Both the position numbers and the translations under genes were made by a program. This document shows positions 1 to 10,499 of a stretch of DNA of 64,000 nucleotides, piece by piece (the first letter of the stretch is position 1; each line of letters begins with the position of its first letter). This DNA comes from Xiphydria camelus (Eukaryota > Arthropoda > Insecta > Hymenoptera > Xiphydriidae): contig OY783192.1 in the NCBI GenBank assembly GCA_963678675.1, positions 13,872,424 through 13,936,423 of the forward strand. Reading direction: 5' to 3'. A model generated the notes under the pieces. That model saw only the letters and a list, made by a program, of their open reading frames with translations. It was not told the DNA's origin and ran no database searches.

Positions 1-1460
1 TAATAATCACTATGTGTCAGAGAATTATTAGGTAATAGTAGCGCTCCTGTGTATAGTATAATATTTTTTCTGATATTTTTCAATACTAACTATATAAAAT
101 ATAGAAACTAAAATATAGAAATTGAAAAATCGAAAAAAAAATAGATCCCATCGTTATCCCATTATCTACTTTGGCTTAAAACTTGTGGAACGAAGGACAG
201 TTTTTACAAAAAATTTTTAAGAAAATCGATCAGCGTGTTTTTTGTAAATCATCAATTTATATTTAAACCTTGAAAATCGGATAGAAATACGGTTAGAAAA
301 ATTTTTTCAATATTTTCTATTAAGTGCGTTTAAAAAGAATTTAAAAAAAACGTACCATTTTGCCCATTCTTCGCAGTTATGGATGTTTAAAAAAAAAGTA
401 GGTAACGTAATTTTTGAAAAATCGATATCTTGAAAACGGTTCGACAAACAAAATTGCAAAAAATTATAGAGGCCCCTTTCAACCAATACTAAAACATTAA
501 AAAATTTTCAAAAAAATCGGTGATGCAATAGCTAAATTGTGTCCGATTTGGCGTGGAACGCCCCATATATAGAAGTGGTGTCTGCCTCCAAAAGAAGGGC
601 TATCGCAAAAACGCAAAAAAAACGTCTCATATTGTTCCACTTAACAATATTCTAAAATCAATAACGTGATTAGAATAAAAATTCGGAAAATACAGCTGAA
701 AAAATGTACTTTTTAAAAAATGAGGGTTAAATGTGGATTTTTCAAATTTGTTTCTTATACAAATTTAAAGAGTATGAAAGAACCAATATTTTGTCTCAAT
801 TTACTATTCTGAGCTATCTCTTTTAGATTTCAAATTATAATCGAGCAACGAAAAAAAGCGGCAATTTTCAGATGAATTATCCCTCATAAATATGTATCTC
901 CATCGACAAAAGAAAATACGCGTCTAACACAGTTTTGCTTCCTCTATAACATATATAAGTTTCATCAAAATCGGCGGGAATCAATAGGGACAGTTTCCTT
1001 GTGAGTGTCCAAAAATTGGTCGCAAAAAATGTATTGGTATCTTTGGGGAAAAATAAAAACAATTTACCCTCGGACAATTTTTATTTAAATTAACCCTATT
1101 CGAAATAAAACGTTGCAAATTTGTAGCAATCAAAGAGCATCTTTGGCTGTTCGTGCGTCTGTAAAACATTATTTTCCGTATTGAAATAAATTCTTTAAAA
1201 AAAAAGAAAAAGATCAAGGTTAGATTAGGTTAGGTTAGATCAAGTTTTACTGGATACTAAATACTCACACCAAATACACAAGCTCCTATTAGTACAAATT
1301 TACAACATTCTATCTCGAATACGGTCTACTTAAGTGAAAATTGCCCAAGAAAAAATTATTCTTATTTTTCCCGAAGAATACCGTCTTCAAATTTTTAGCT
1401 ACCATTTTCTGAACATCCTGTATATCTCTCAAATAAGTATGATTTTTAGAAATCTTCTTA
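1..1460. other. Unassigned AT-rich DNA
   Basis: No recognisable gene. Long A/T runs, and the short ORFs on both strands show no family motif. A short stretch at 1218-1240 contains TTAGGTTAGG, the insect telomere unit, but only two full units are present. Confidence 0.5.
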
Positions 1461-2124
1461 AGGTACCTGTCTCCAGGTTTCCTCGTATCCTTAGGGTGGT
1501 AGCAGTACCGCGAACATACGCCCTAATAAAATATGTAAAACTTATAACACTAAAAGGATATTTCCATTTCCGAACATTTTTATACACAAACTATTTTTCC
1601 TCAATCACAACCATTTACACATCAAAATGCAGTGTTTCTTGGAAATAAACGGCTAGAGAATTTATTATTCAACGGTGAAAATAGCGAGGGAGTGTACAAG
1701 CAAATTGACAGCCACGATACTTTCAGCAATATTAGGTATCTTGAGCACTTACGCTAAAATCGGGCTGCATTGCGTTCCGCGGGCTACCCTCAGCGACACA
1801 TAAAAATTCATTTCGTTATGCTCATATTTTTTTATTACGAGTTATCGTTTGATAAAGATCTCGTAAATATCAGGTGTATCTCCCGAGAAGCATCTGTTTT
1901 CAAAACTGTTTAGTACGAATCTTTTTCATGTGACGTCATTGAGTCACTGTATGTATGATCACCAAAAATGTCATTGAGTGAAAAGAGATCTTTTTGTTTT
2001 CAATGAGTTTTTGTTTTCACATGCAGTGACCCCATGGTATTACGTAAAAAAGTGTTCGCACTAAACATTTTTGAAAGCAGATACAGTTGGTACGATATTT
2101 GATGAGCTAAAATTCACAGAAACG
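1461..2124. repeat. Left inverted terminus of the Tc1/IS630-type element
   Basis: Pairs in inverted orientation with 8171-8588 and then, across the R1 insertion, with 4060-4123. A 187-bp MITE (1894-2080) interrupts it. Beyond 2081 the arm resumes with CAGTTGGTACGATATTTG, matching CAGTCGGTACGATATTTG on the minus strand near 4090. Confidence 0.75.
1894..2080. mobile_element. MITE of 187 bp
   Basis: Inverted ends CTGTTTTCAAAACTGTTTAG and CTGCTTTCAAAAATGTTTAG (minus strand), followed by further imperfect pairing (TGACGTCATTGAGTCACTG against ATGGGGTCACTGCATG). It sits exactly where the left arm of the host transposon is discontinuous relative to its right arm, which independently supports its boundaries. 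Confidence 0.7.
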
Positions 2125-2485
2125 ATAAGGCGGTATTCTCGAAACGCAACGGTCTAACGCTTTGCAAGCAGTGGCGTACCTTCAAATTTTCGATGTTATT
2201 TACCAAACATTTCTTCTTTAACGTTTTGGTGAATACTTCACAAACTAATCAACGGATTTGCAGCATTTTCTTTGTCATGAAAAATTAAGTTACGAGAAAT
2301 AAAATGAATAATTTTTATAAGAACTTGTTATAATATTTTAGGTCATTTGTTTTTATTTCTTTTATAACAATTTGTGACAATTCGTTTAGGTAAATTTTAT
2401 TATACAATACAATAATAAACAGACTAGTGCAAAAAGAAGGAATAAACAAGGAAACATTTATTTGAATAACCTAAAACTACAGCCC

Positions 2486-3860
2486 CTAATCTGATAAATT
2501 CTCGAAGTCATCTTCTGTACCACTAGAAGTTTCACTATCAGAACCTGTAATAGTCAAATCTTCTGTTGTCTCATCAACTCGAATCTCGTTTTGTAAATAA
2601 TTATCTTCAACTTTAAAAACATGTTGACAACACTTCATCCAGTCTTGGACAGTAACTAATACAAATTCTTTCTCTGTCAGTTTTCACATCTAATTTAAAT
2701 AAAACATTCTTCTTTGCTAAATTGTTTTTAACTTGAGCCCATATTAATTCAATTGGATGTAATCCGGATGATAGGGTGGGAGCCGTAGAGGCACGTGCCC
2801 GTTTTCTTGAAGCAGACGATCGAATTTGTAAACAATGTATTGTTTTTTATAATATTTAATAATTTCATATAGCTGTGCTTTACGCAAATTCGGCGAAAAA
2901 GGTATATTTTTATTTGTCAGCCAGTCTATCATATCTGCTTTTCTTGAGTTGCAGGTAGGTGCTTATACTTGTATATTATGATATGGCATGGTATTGGTTG
3001 GTTATGGTATTATGGTATGATGGTGCATTATCACTTATAACAACACAATTTAGGGGAAGATTTGGAATCAGTTTCTCTGTAATCCACTTTTCATGATTTT
3101 GTGAGTTCCTCTCATCGTGATAGTCTTCGGATTTGGTTCCAGATTTAAAAATCAAAAGGCAGTTAGGTATGAAACCTATTTCACCACCGGCGTGAACAAT
3201 AATTCATCGATTGCCCTTAGATATGGTTGATAGTAAACCGTTAGTGGTATTGTCTATCAAACTGCTGGGACTAATATGTCCAGCGTGAATGCAAGTTTCA
3301 TCTAAAAAGATAAATGGCCTACATTGGCTGCTATAATATTTCATTTTGTCCAGATAATTCAGCCTTAAAGCGCGAATATCAATCTTCTCTATTAGCAACT
3401 GCCGATTGTCCTTAGTTTTCCTCCACCTAAATCCAAGTTTTTAAATAATTGTATGCAGGGAGATACGTTTTCCCAAGAAGTCATATTCCGCACTTAGTTT
3501 TTCTTGTCAAACTGTGTCAAACTAACGACATCCTTCGTTTTGTGGAAATTATAAACTATATTTCTAATATCCATTTGTTCCCATTCCGGTATGTTGGTTT
3601 TTGTACATATTCTCTTGCGTTTTTTAGGAGAATTGAATTTTATTTCACTATCACTACTGTTTAGAGCTTGTAAATCAACATTTTCATTTAAGAGTCGCTT
3701 TACCGTAGCCAGAGATACTCCTGTAGCAGCTACAACACGGTTTTTCAATTCTGTTTCATTTTAACTTGGAAACATTGTCTTTAAATAATTATATACCTAC
3801 ATTAAACACAATACCCTTCGACTGGGAATTAAATTCCTTCCTTTTCCTTTTCGCCTCCAT
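2486..3860 (-). pseudogene. Tc1/IS630-superfamily (DDE_3-type) transposase, decayed
   Basis: Minus-strand pieces read in order as one transposase. A basic N-terminus (MEAKRKRKEFNSQSKG, start at 3860) is followed by a helix-turn-helix segment with ATGVSLATVKRLLNE. The catalytic region has PFIFLDETCIH (first Asp) and ISKGNR-stop-IIVHAGG. The third catalytic stretch follows LRLPPYHPDYIQLN, where related proteins read LPPYHCELNPIE. The acidic C-terminus ends ENLSD at 2486. Lesions: a frameshift near 3835, a stop near 3775, a stop after ISKGNR near 3204, and frame changes between 2744 and 3200. This gene belongs to the element with ends at 1461 and 8588. The DDE_3 assignment comes from motif memory. 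Confidence 0.8.
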
Positions 3861-4108
3861 TGATTACTTTTAATAAGAAATTAAACTGAAAATTCACAGG
3901 ACGATACACTCACAAAGAAACGCGCTACGTATAAATCGACTGCAAAGCATGGTATGCAAATATTACTACCTGCAATCTGCTACGGTAAACGCTGCACCGC
4001 CAATGTCTCTAACTTGGGGGTCGAATGAGGATAATTCCAAGAAAGTGATGCAGCAGTCTTCTAGGAATTTTGGCTCAACAAATATCGTACCGACTGTATT
4101 TCTCAGGA

Positions 4109-4123
4109 GTTACACACCTGACA
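4109..4123. repeat. Target-site duplication, copy 1, of the R1-clade insertion
   Basis: GTTACACACCTGACA, identical to 8171-8185. The length agrees with the 14-15 bp duplications typical of R1-type integration. Confidence 0.85.
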
Positions 4124-4872
4124 CTAATGAGGCCCGGTGCATGCCCGGTTTTATCGAAGGAGAGGCTACCTGGTGCGTCAGCATATATGCCCCTCCCCTG
4201 ACTCCACTGTTGGAAACGTGCTTGCAACAGCTTCTCGGCCGGCACGTCGATAGTGATTCTAAGCAGGGCCCGTGCTAGCGCCCCCTCAGCAGCCATTGAC
4301 CTGCCGAGAGGTACCAAAATTTGGGGAGTACCTGTGTGAGTGCCATACTCCCCTACCTTTCAGTAGGGTATTTTAGACGTTCTATTGTCAATCAGCTGAA
4401 GACCTTGTGACCCTCCGGCAAATGAGAGTCACAGATTACAAACAGCATGCCATATGGATGTTTACACTGCCACCTCGAGTCCGTCCTAATTCTGAGTGCT
4501 CCCCACAATCTTGGCGTTCGACCACAGCGACATTTTCCGCTGCACGCTATGGTGCAGGGAGGGGCTTTTACTCAGGCCCGAGGTCCAGTTCCGCACGTTT
4601 AAGTTTTCCCGGCATCCTCATGTCACTCAGACGGTTGATATGCCAGGGCATTTGCGTAACCGACGCTGGTTAGGTCGATCGACAAAGCGTAGCTTCGTCT
4701 CCCGGTTGGGGATCACACTCCCCTGCCCCGGTTCGGCACTCGTTATTTAAGTTACGGCTGCGTTAACAACCGCCTCGAGCTATCGAAATCAGCACGAGTA
4801 CCGGTCATCATTCAACTGGCTCTCCAGTGCACCTAAAATACTACTTTTGCAGCGGGCTGTGGAGTCCATATA

Positions 4873-5986
4873 CGTAGGGAGCGCTAAAAGTTATTGACCT
4901 GACATAGAAAGAAGACAGAGAAATAGTAAATATATTATATTTTTCAATGTAATCATCCCTTAAAGCCACACACTTATTACATCGGTGGACAAGTAACTCT
5001 AAACCTTTTAAAAAATATTCAGCCTTTAGAGTCAAAGTGGACCACCACAGCTGCTTTCAGTTCGTCGTTGGTACTAAAACGAAATTCATGTAAAAGCCTT
5101 TTTTAGATCCCGAAATAGGTAATAGTCTGAGGGTGCCATATCCGGGCTGTACGGGGAGTGACTAAGCTGTTCAAAGCCAAGATCCTTTATTATGACTTAC
5201 ACAACTCCGGCTGTGTGCACCAGCGCATTGTCGTATAACAGACACACGCCTTTACTCAGCATTTCTCGACGGTTTTTCTTAATATTTTCCCTGAGTTGTG
5301 TCAAGAGAGTGACATAGTATTGGGCAGAAATGGTGGTGTTATATTCTTTAAAGTCTAGCAACAAACTCCCTTCGGAGTCCCAGGAAACTGTTGCCATTAA
5401 TTTCTTTTCCAAGGCGAACACTTTTGCCTTTTTAAGGGACCCTTCCTCTGGTTTGCGCCACTCCGTGGACTCCATTTTTGAAAGAGGGTCATAATAAAGA
5501 ATCATAGTTTCATCCCCCATTATTATCGATTCCAAAACTTCTTCAGAATTCTGATTATAGAGCCAAAAAAAATCGCGCACACTCTAGTTGCTTTTGAAAT
5601 GCCGAGAGAAGTTTAGGGATCTATCTCGCACTTACTATATTCATCCCCAAATGTTCGTGGAGAATTCTTCGGACAGTTTTTTCGGAATGTCCAGACATTG
5701 CACTTATTTCTTTGACTTTTAAACGTCAGTTACTGAGGACTATTCGTTCCACAAGAGTAATGTTTTCCGAAATTAGCGTGACGAACGGACGACCAGAACG
5801 CTCTTCATCTTCAAGGGATTCGTACCCATAACGAAACTTTTTTGCTCATTCTTTAACAGTTGAATAAGAAGGCGCAGCATCACCATATACACTATCTAAA
5901 TGGCGTTTTATTTCTTGCGGTATTTGCCCTTCTTTTGTCAAAAACTTTATCACCGCCCGATATTCGATTTTCGATACTGTCGACAT
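4873..5986 (-). pseudogene. Mariner transposase, decayed but full length
   Basis: The start at 5986 gives MSTVSKIEYRAVIKFLTKEG, a mariner N-terminal helix-turn-helix, followed by DEERSGRP near 5810. The catalytic region has IIMGDETMILYYDP (first Asp) and MESTEWRKPEEGS, then CLLYDNALVHTAG (second Asp). SPYSPDMAPSDYYLFRDLKK near 5145 gives the third Asp of the mariner D,D34D triad. The C-terminal piece is KAEYFLKGLELLVHRCNKC near 5000. There are in-frame stops near 5848, 5730, 5617, 5190 and 5090. The reading frame continues into the left inverted terminus. Confidence 0.88.
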
Positions 5987-6145
5987 GTTTATGTTTCTAT
6001 AATAGCACAACTACTACAATTGCATATTAGAACTTGCTACAGCGGCTGTAGACTACTGAGACTTCGTACCTTATGTGAGTGTTATATATGTTACTCTCAA
6101 ACGTGTTTAAACTTGTCGGACCGGAAACTTTTGACACTACCTACG
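4873..6145 (-). mobile_element. Mariner element of 1273 bp
   Basis: Inverted ends CGTAGGGAGCGCTAAAAG (4873) and, on the minus strand from 6145, CGTAGGTAGTGTCAAAAG, flanked by TA on both sides (4871-4872 and 6146-6147). The size is typical of mariner. It is inserted in the 3' region of the R1-clade element. Confidence 0.85.
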
Positions 6146-6147
6146 TA

Positions 6148-6302
6148 TACAACCTGTTCCAGGGAATACACGCCAGCGTAGCGGGTTGCATATCGGTTAT
6201 CCGCCTGGCGCCGGACATAGGACATGGCCCCTGCAGCGGATCGGAGACGTCAACCGATATGCAACCCGCTACGCTGGCGTGTATTCCCTGGAACGGGTTG
6301 TA
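6148..6302. repeat. Near-perfect hairpin with 51-bp arms
   Basis: Arms 6148-6198 and 6252-6302 are reverse complements with about one mismatch (GGGTTGCATATCGGTT against AACCGATATGCAACCC). The loop is 53 nt and GC-rich. It abuts the mariner right-hand TA directly. Confidence 0.9.
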
Positions 6303-6788
6303 TGTTAGACACCGGTTAGGTCGACTGATCTACTTTGCTGTGATCTACCAATTTGGGTTTCACGCCCTCTTGTTTAGTGAACAATCAGGTTTCGTGTCAT
6401 TGAATCTCGACGACCTTGGATGCCGAAACAGAGAATTGAGCGGCGACTGAGGAGGGTGAATTGCCCAGTTCTCTCTTACAGCTTTCGAGTTCCTTCGTTC
6501 AATGGGCCTTATTCTTCCGACCCTCTTGTCACAAATGTCGAGCCCGGGTCTAGTTGCCGTTCCCGGGCCCTCGCACCATCCGCTTTTTCGTCGCGGTCGA
6601 GAGGGTTACCCCATGTTCGGATTCGATACCAGATAATCGATTGGCTTCGGGAATGCAAAAGCGCTGATGACAGAAGCACACCTATCTGGCCTTCCGACTT
6701 TGGTTCAAGACCCATGCTTCGGTTTGTATGTTCCCTTTGTCTTGTTCGCCCGTTAGTGTAAAAGGAAACTCCTTACGGGCTATGCTGG

Positions 6789-8158
6789 TTATTTAACCCT
6801 AACATCCAGCAATATTACGGTTGCGCGCCTATCGCTCTGAACCTTGTTAACCTCAGCAGCAAAGCTGTTGACGCTTTCAATGCTATGTCTCTGGAGCAGC
6901 TGATGCTTGTCAAGCGAGAGTAGCGCACCGTTCAGTTGTGTTTCCTCGATCAGCCAGGACCGCGTCTCATCATGCAGTGGACATTCGTGAAGGACGCGGG
7001 TCGACGTCTCGGGTACTCCACATTTGCACAGACTAGTGGGGGCCAACCCCAGCTGATACAGCCAAGCGTTGAAGTGACCATGGCCGCTCACGAATTGCAT
7101 AGCACGGTGACTCATTTCCAGCCATGTGACTCTGAGTCGGTGCTTTACATCTCTTAGGAACGAGTTCGTTGTTCGGCCCATTCTTGAGGCGTCCCATCTG
7201 GCTCGCGAGATGTTCAGCAACTCATTTCGTAACCCCTTTCAGGCAGTCATTTTGATGAACGGATCTGCCCTCTCCTCGTTCGACAGGTTCGCGTGGGTGA
7301 ACATGAAGTTATCAATGATAAAGTCTTCGCCCTTCCGGATTTTGTATTGGAGCGCTCGTTCGAGTATAGCCAAATTCATTGGCAATGCACCCAAAATTAC
7401 TGTAAGCGTATCTGTGGAAGCCGTCCGGTACGCTTTTGTGACTCCTATAAGGACTCGCCTCTGCGCCGACGCCATCAGTCTCCGAGTCTTACCATTTAGC
7501 AGGTCCCCCCAACCCGCTAACAATTGGGCGTAGCTGACAATTGGGATGAAAAGCCCTCCATATAGGATTTTTAATGCTCTTGGGCCGAGGCCCCACCCGG
7601 CTCTTGCCACCCTTGCTATGCCGTCAATCAAGCTGGAGCATCTGCCAGATATCGCCTCCACGTGCGGAGCAACATTCGCGTCCCAAAGTGTACACCCAGG
7701 TACTTGATGGATCGCTTAAGCTTTATTGACTATCCATCAAGTTTTATCGTTGGCGGTCTTCTTTCATTAAGGATGTCTTTCGCCAACAGCATCTCAGTCT
7801 TTGCCACCGAGATCCGCAGCTTTTTCCTTTCGCACTATTCGGTCACCTCGTCGGCGACCTCTTGGCCTTTGCGTTCAATTTATCCTGTTGAAATACTATG
7901 GACTAAAACGAGGAGATCATCAGCGTATGCTGTCAGCTCGCTGTCACCGTCCGCAAGCAGGCACAGGACCTCGCTAAAGACCAGGTTCCAGTAGCTCGGC
8001 CTGATTATGGATCCTTGTAGGCATCCTCTTGTGACCTTCTTATCAGCATTGGCGCACTTGGAGTGCAGCCAAGCCTCTCTGCGTTCGAAATAGCTTTCCA
8101 TCAGTACGTATAGGTTTCTTGGGCAGTTCCGTCTCTTTAGGGAGGTCAGAACCGCTGG
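6789..8158 (-). pseudogene. R1-clade ORF2 (reverse transcriptase C-terminal part)
   Basis: Starts mid-RT with LKRRNCPRNLYVLMESYFER, then VTRGCLQGSIIRPSYWN (normally RGCPQGSIxGP) and the catalytic AYADDLLVLV (YADD box) near 7900. The thumb region follows with IKYLGVHFG and GWGLGPRALKILYGGLF, then GALPMNLAILERALQYK. The C-terminal zinc-type motif is CKCGVPETSTRVLHECP near 7000. Stops or frame changes occur near 8155, 7880, 7735, 7690 and 7235, so it is dead. The endonuclease domain and most of the RT fingers are absent, as expected from 5' truncation during insertion. Clade placement rests on the RT and C-terminal motifs. Confidence 0.85.
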
Positions 8159-8170
8159 CTACCATACATG

Positions 8171-8185
8171 TTACACACCTGACAG
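8171..8185. repeat. Target-site duplication, copy 2, of the R1-clade insertion
   Basis: Identical to 4109-4123. It lies within the conserved right arm of the older transposon. Confidence 0.85.
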
Positions 8186-8837
8186 TACGGGATCTTTGTC
8201 AAACGATAAATCTCAATAAAAAATATAAACACAGTGAAGTGACTTTTCCTGCATACCCGAGGGTGGCCCGCGGAATGCAATGCAGCCCGATTTAGCGTAA
8301 ATACTCAAGAAACCTAATGTTACTAAAAGTATCACAGCTGTTAATTTGCTTGTCAACTCCCTCGCGATTTTCTCCATTGAACAATAAATTTTCTAGCCGT
8401 TTATTTACAAGAAACACTATATTAAGATGTATAAATGGTTGTGTAGAATTGATGAAAAATAGTTTGAGTGCATAAAAATGTTCGGAAATGAAGATATCGT
8501 TTAAATTATAGTTTTTATTTTATTAAGGCGTATGTTCGAGGCACTGCTGCCATCCAAAAGATACGAGAAAGCCTGGGGATAGGGACCTCAAAAAAAAGTT
8601 TTTCCGTTCAACTTGGCGTACAAAATTTATCTAATAATTGTTTAATATCCATTTCCGGTCTGATGATCCGGCGTGCATATTTCAGTTTTAATTCGTAATT
8701 GTTATTTATTATATTATAAAACGAAAGTAATATTATTACTCGTATTAATACGAGTACAACGAGCCATCGGAAATTTGATTTGTATGTATATCCAGAAGTC
8801 CGAGATTTCCAGGGATTTTCATGCAGAGTCCGATGTA

Positions 8838-9461
8838 CATATCTGTACCTCAGAGCCAGAGTATGTTAAGTCCATTTTTGCCGAAAATGGGTTTTATATG
8901 TTAAATAATAATATTAATATTTAATTAATATTCTAAACTCAATTATCTCAAAACTAAAAATTTTGACTTAACATACTGTTCGCACCAAAGCTGCGCGACA
9001 GACAGCGTACTCTTCGGATAAGATCACGATACCGATGGCCTGTGGCCTACGTGATTCTTCGCACGCCTGTACGACTTAGTTTCCCCCTCCAGCGGAGGAA
9101 AATCAGCGGAAAGACTAGTCCCGCTCTCTTGCGTCAGAACCGTGCTCTGGAACAGTCGTTGCGTAACGCGTGCTCGCATTCTTTTGTACTCGCGATTCCC
9201 GACTAAAACGTCCTCAGGATTAATCGCGTTGCATCGTGCACTTGCGTATCCAGAGTGTGATCTTTTCGCTTCCGTATAGCTAGTAAATCTGTGCGCATCG
9301 AGCCGACTGTATCTCGCGTAGTTTCTAAGAGTTTAGTGTATTAAGGATTTCTGTGACCACGTGCGCTCAAGGAGTATCCGACTCTCTCAGGTTTCCATAC
9401 CGGATCGATCCTATTCTCCTTCCTGATGGAACACATACTCTGGCTCTGAGGTACAGATATG
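8838..9461. mobile_element. Palindromic MITE split by a solo LTR
   Basis: CATATCTGTACCTCAGAGCC (8838) is the inverse of GGCTCTGAGGTACAGATATG ending at 9461. Inner pairing AGTATGTTAAGTC and GACTTAACATAC runs up to 8976. The right arm resumes after the LTR at 9434, so the uninterrupted MITE was about 160 bp. Confidence 0.8.
8977..9433. mobile_element. Solo LTR (457 bp)
   Basis: Starts TGTTCGCACC and ends GATGGAACA, with a 5-bp direct duplication CATAC on either side (8972-8976 and 9434-9438). It is inserted in one arm of a palindromic MITE, so the empty site can be reconstructed from the other arm. It is more GC-rich than its surroundings. The family is unassigned. The orientation is arbitrary because both LTR ends are TG..CA. 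Confidence 0.75.
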
Positions 9462-9576
9462 AGGAGTAGATTACTTTTTTCGATATTCTCGTCTGGAGAA
9501 CGTGTCAAATATTTTAAACCAAAACCCAATTTTATCTATGTACACAATAATCACTACTATCGTGAAGATTATTTTT

Positions 9577-10250
9577 CCGTCCCATAGTTTCCAATATCCA
9601 GGTCTTGCACTCCTTAGTTTTCGATGTCAAGATCTTTCTCTCAATAGTCTTCAGTATCAAGGTCTTCTGCCCTATAATTTTCGGTGTCTAAATCCTCTGC
9701 ACCAAAGTTTTCGATACTCAGATCTTTTGCGCCAGTTTTCGGTATTCAGGTCTTCCCGTTCCGTAGTTTTCGACGTTCAGATCCTCCGCTCCATAGTTGT
9801 CGGTGTCCAGGTCTTCTGCTCCATAATTTTCGGTGTCTGGATCTTCCGCCCCATGATTGTCAGCATCCAAATCTTCTACTTCTTAGTTTTCAGTATCCCT
9901 CACTAGATAGTTTTTGATATCCGGGTCTCCCGCTCCATAATTTCCAGTGACCGGGACTTCCGCCACATAGCTGGAGACCTGGACACTGGAAACTATGGCA
10001 CAGAAAACTTGAACACCAAAAACTATGGAGCAGAATACCTGAATGTCGAAAAGTATGAAACAATAAACCTGGACACCGGAAACTATGAAGCAAAAGTTCT
10101 GGACATAGAAAATTATGATGCGGAGGATTTAGACACTGAAAATTATTGGGCGGAAGATCTAAATATCGAAAACTATGGAGCGAAAGACTTTAACACCGGA
10201 AACTATGGTGCGTGGGTAAAGAATGTTGAAAATTTCGGAGCAGGGGAGGA
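9577..10250. repeat. Inverted array of 30-bp repeats, copy A
   Basis: The left half (9577-9960) repeats units like GTTTTCGGTGTCCAGGTCTT plus ten more bases. The right half (9970-10250) holds the reverse complement. On the plus strand the right half reads as an open frame of ten-residue repeats, consensus DTENYGAEDL, with variants such as DIENYDAEDL and NIENYGAKDF. The minus strand of the left half reads the same peptide with interruptions. Units differ by point changes but keep the 30-bp length. Confidence 0.8.
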
Positions 10251-10499
10251 TGGGATCAATCCTTGCATTCAAATTTAATTTCAAAGTTCAATCACTGAAC
10301 CCGGTCCTACGATTAGGAATATTGGATAAATATGGTTTTCGGGAAAGTAATGATCTTCGTGTTCATACACAGAGAATTGGTTTTTAAATTGAAACATTTA
10401 CTACAGACGAGAATGCTTTCAGAAATAATATTTAGAAAGTGTTATATTATAACACTTGATCGTTTGTACGTCGGGCTATAGAGCGAAGGCTCGTGTAGC

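Larger units (their letters stand above)
4124..8170 (-). mobile_element. 5'-truncated R1-clade non-LTR retrotransposon with target-site duplication
   Basis: Flanked by the direct 15-bp repeat GTTACACACCTGACA (4109-4123 and 8171-8185), lying at the exact point where the right arm of the older transposon is interrupted. Reading on the minus strand it starts inside the reverse transcriptase domain (8158) and runs through the RT thumb and the C-terminal CCHC-like region to a stop near 6789, then a long 3' region. There is no poly-A tail. A mariner (4873-6145) and a hairpin (6148-6302) interrupt the 3' region. Without the mariner it is about 2.77 kb. Confidence 0.85.
1461..8588 (-). mobile_element. 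Tc1/IS630-type DNA transposon with long inverted termini, heavily nested
   Basis: The left end (1461-1893 plus 2081-2124) is inverted and homologous to the right end (8171-8588 continuing at 4060-4123). The arms share stretches such as GGCTAGAGAATTTATTATTC at about 1650 against GGCTAGAAAATTTATTGTTC on the other strand, roughly 15% different by eye. Removing the R1 insertion (4124-8170) and the MITE (1894-2080) leaves about 2.9 kb with arms of some 470 bp around one transposase pseudogene. The termini start AGGTACCT/AGGTCCCT. I could not fix a clean target duplication. Confidence 0.75.

Noticed and set aside
1218..1240. Telomere-like TTAGG repeats
   Set aside because: Only two exact units. 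Too short to indicate a telomere.
4075..4317. 80-codon minus-strand frame as a gene
   Set aside because: It lies at the 3' border of the R1-clade insertion and runs across the target duplication. No family motif.
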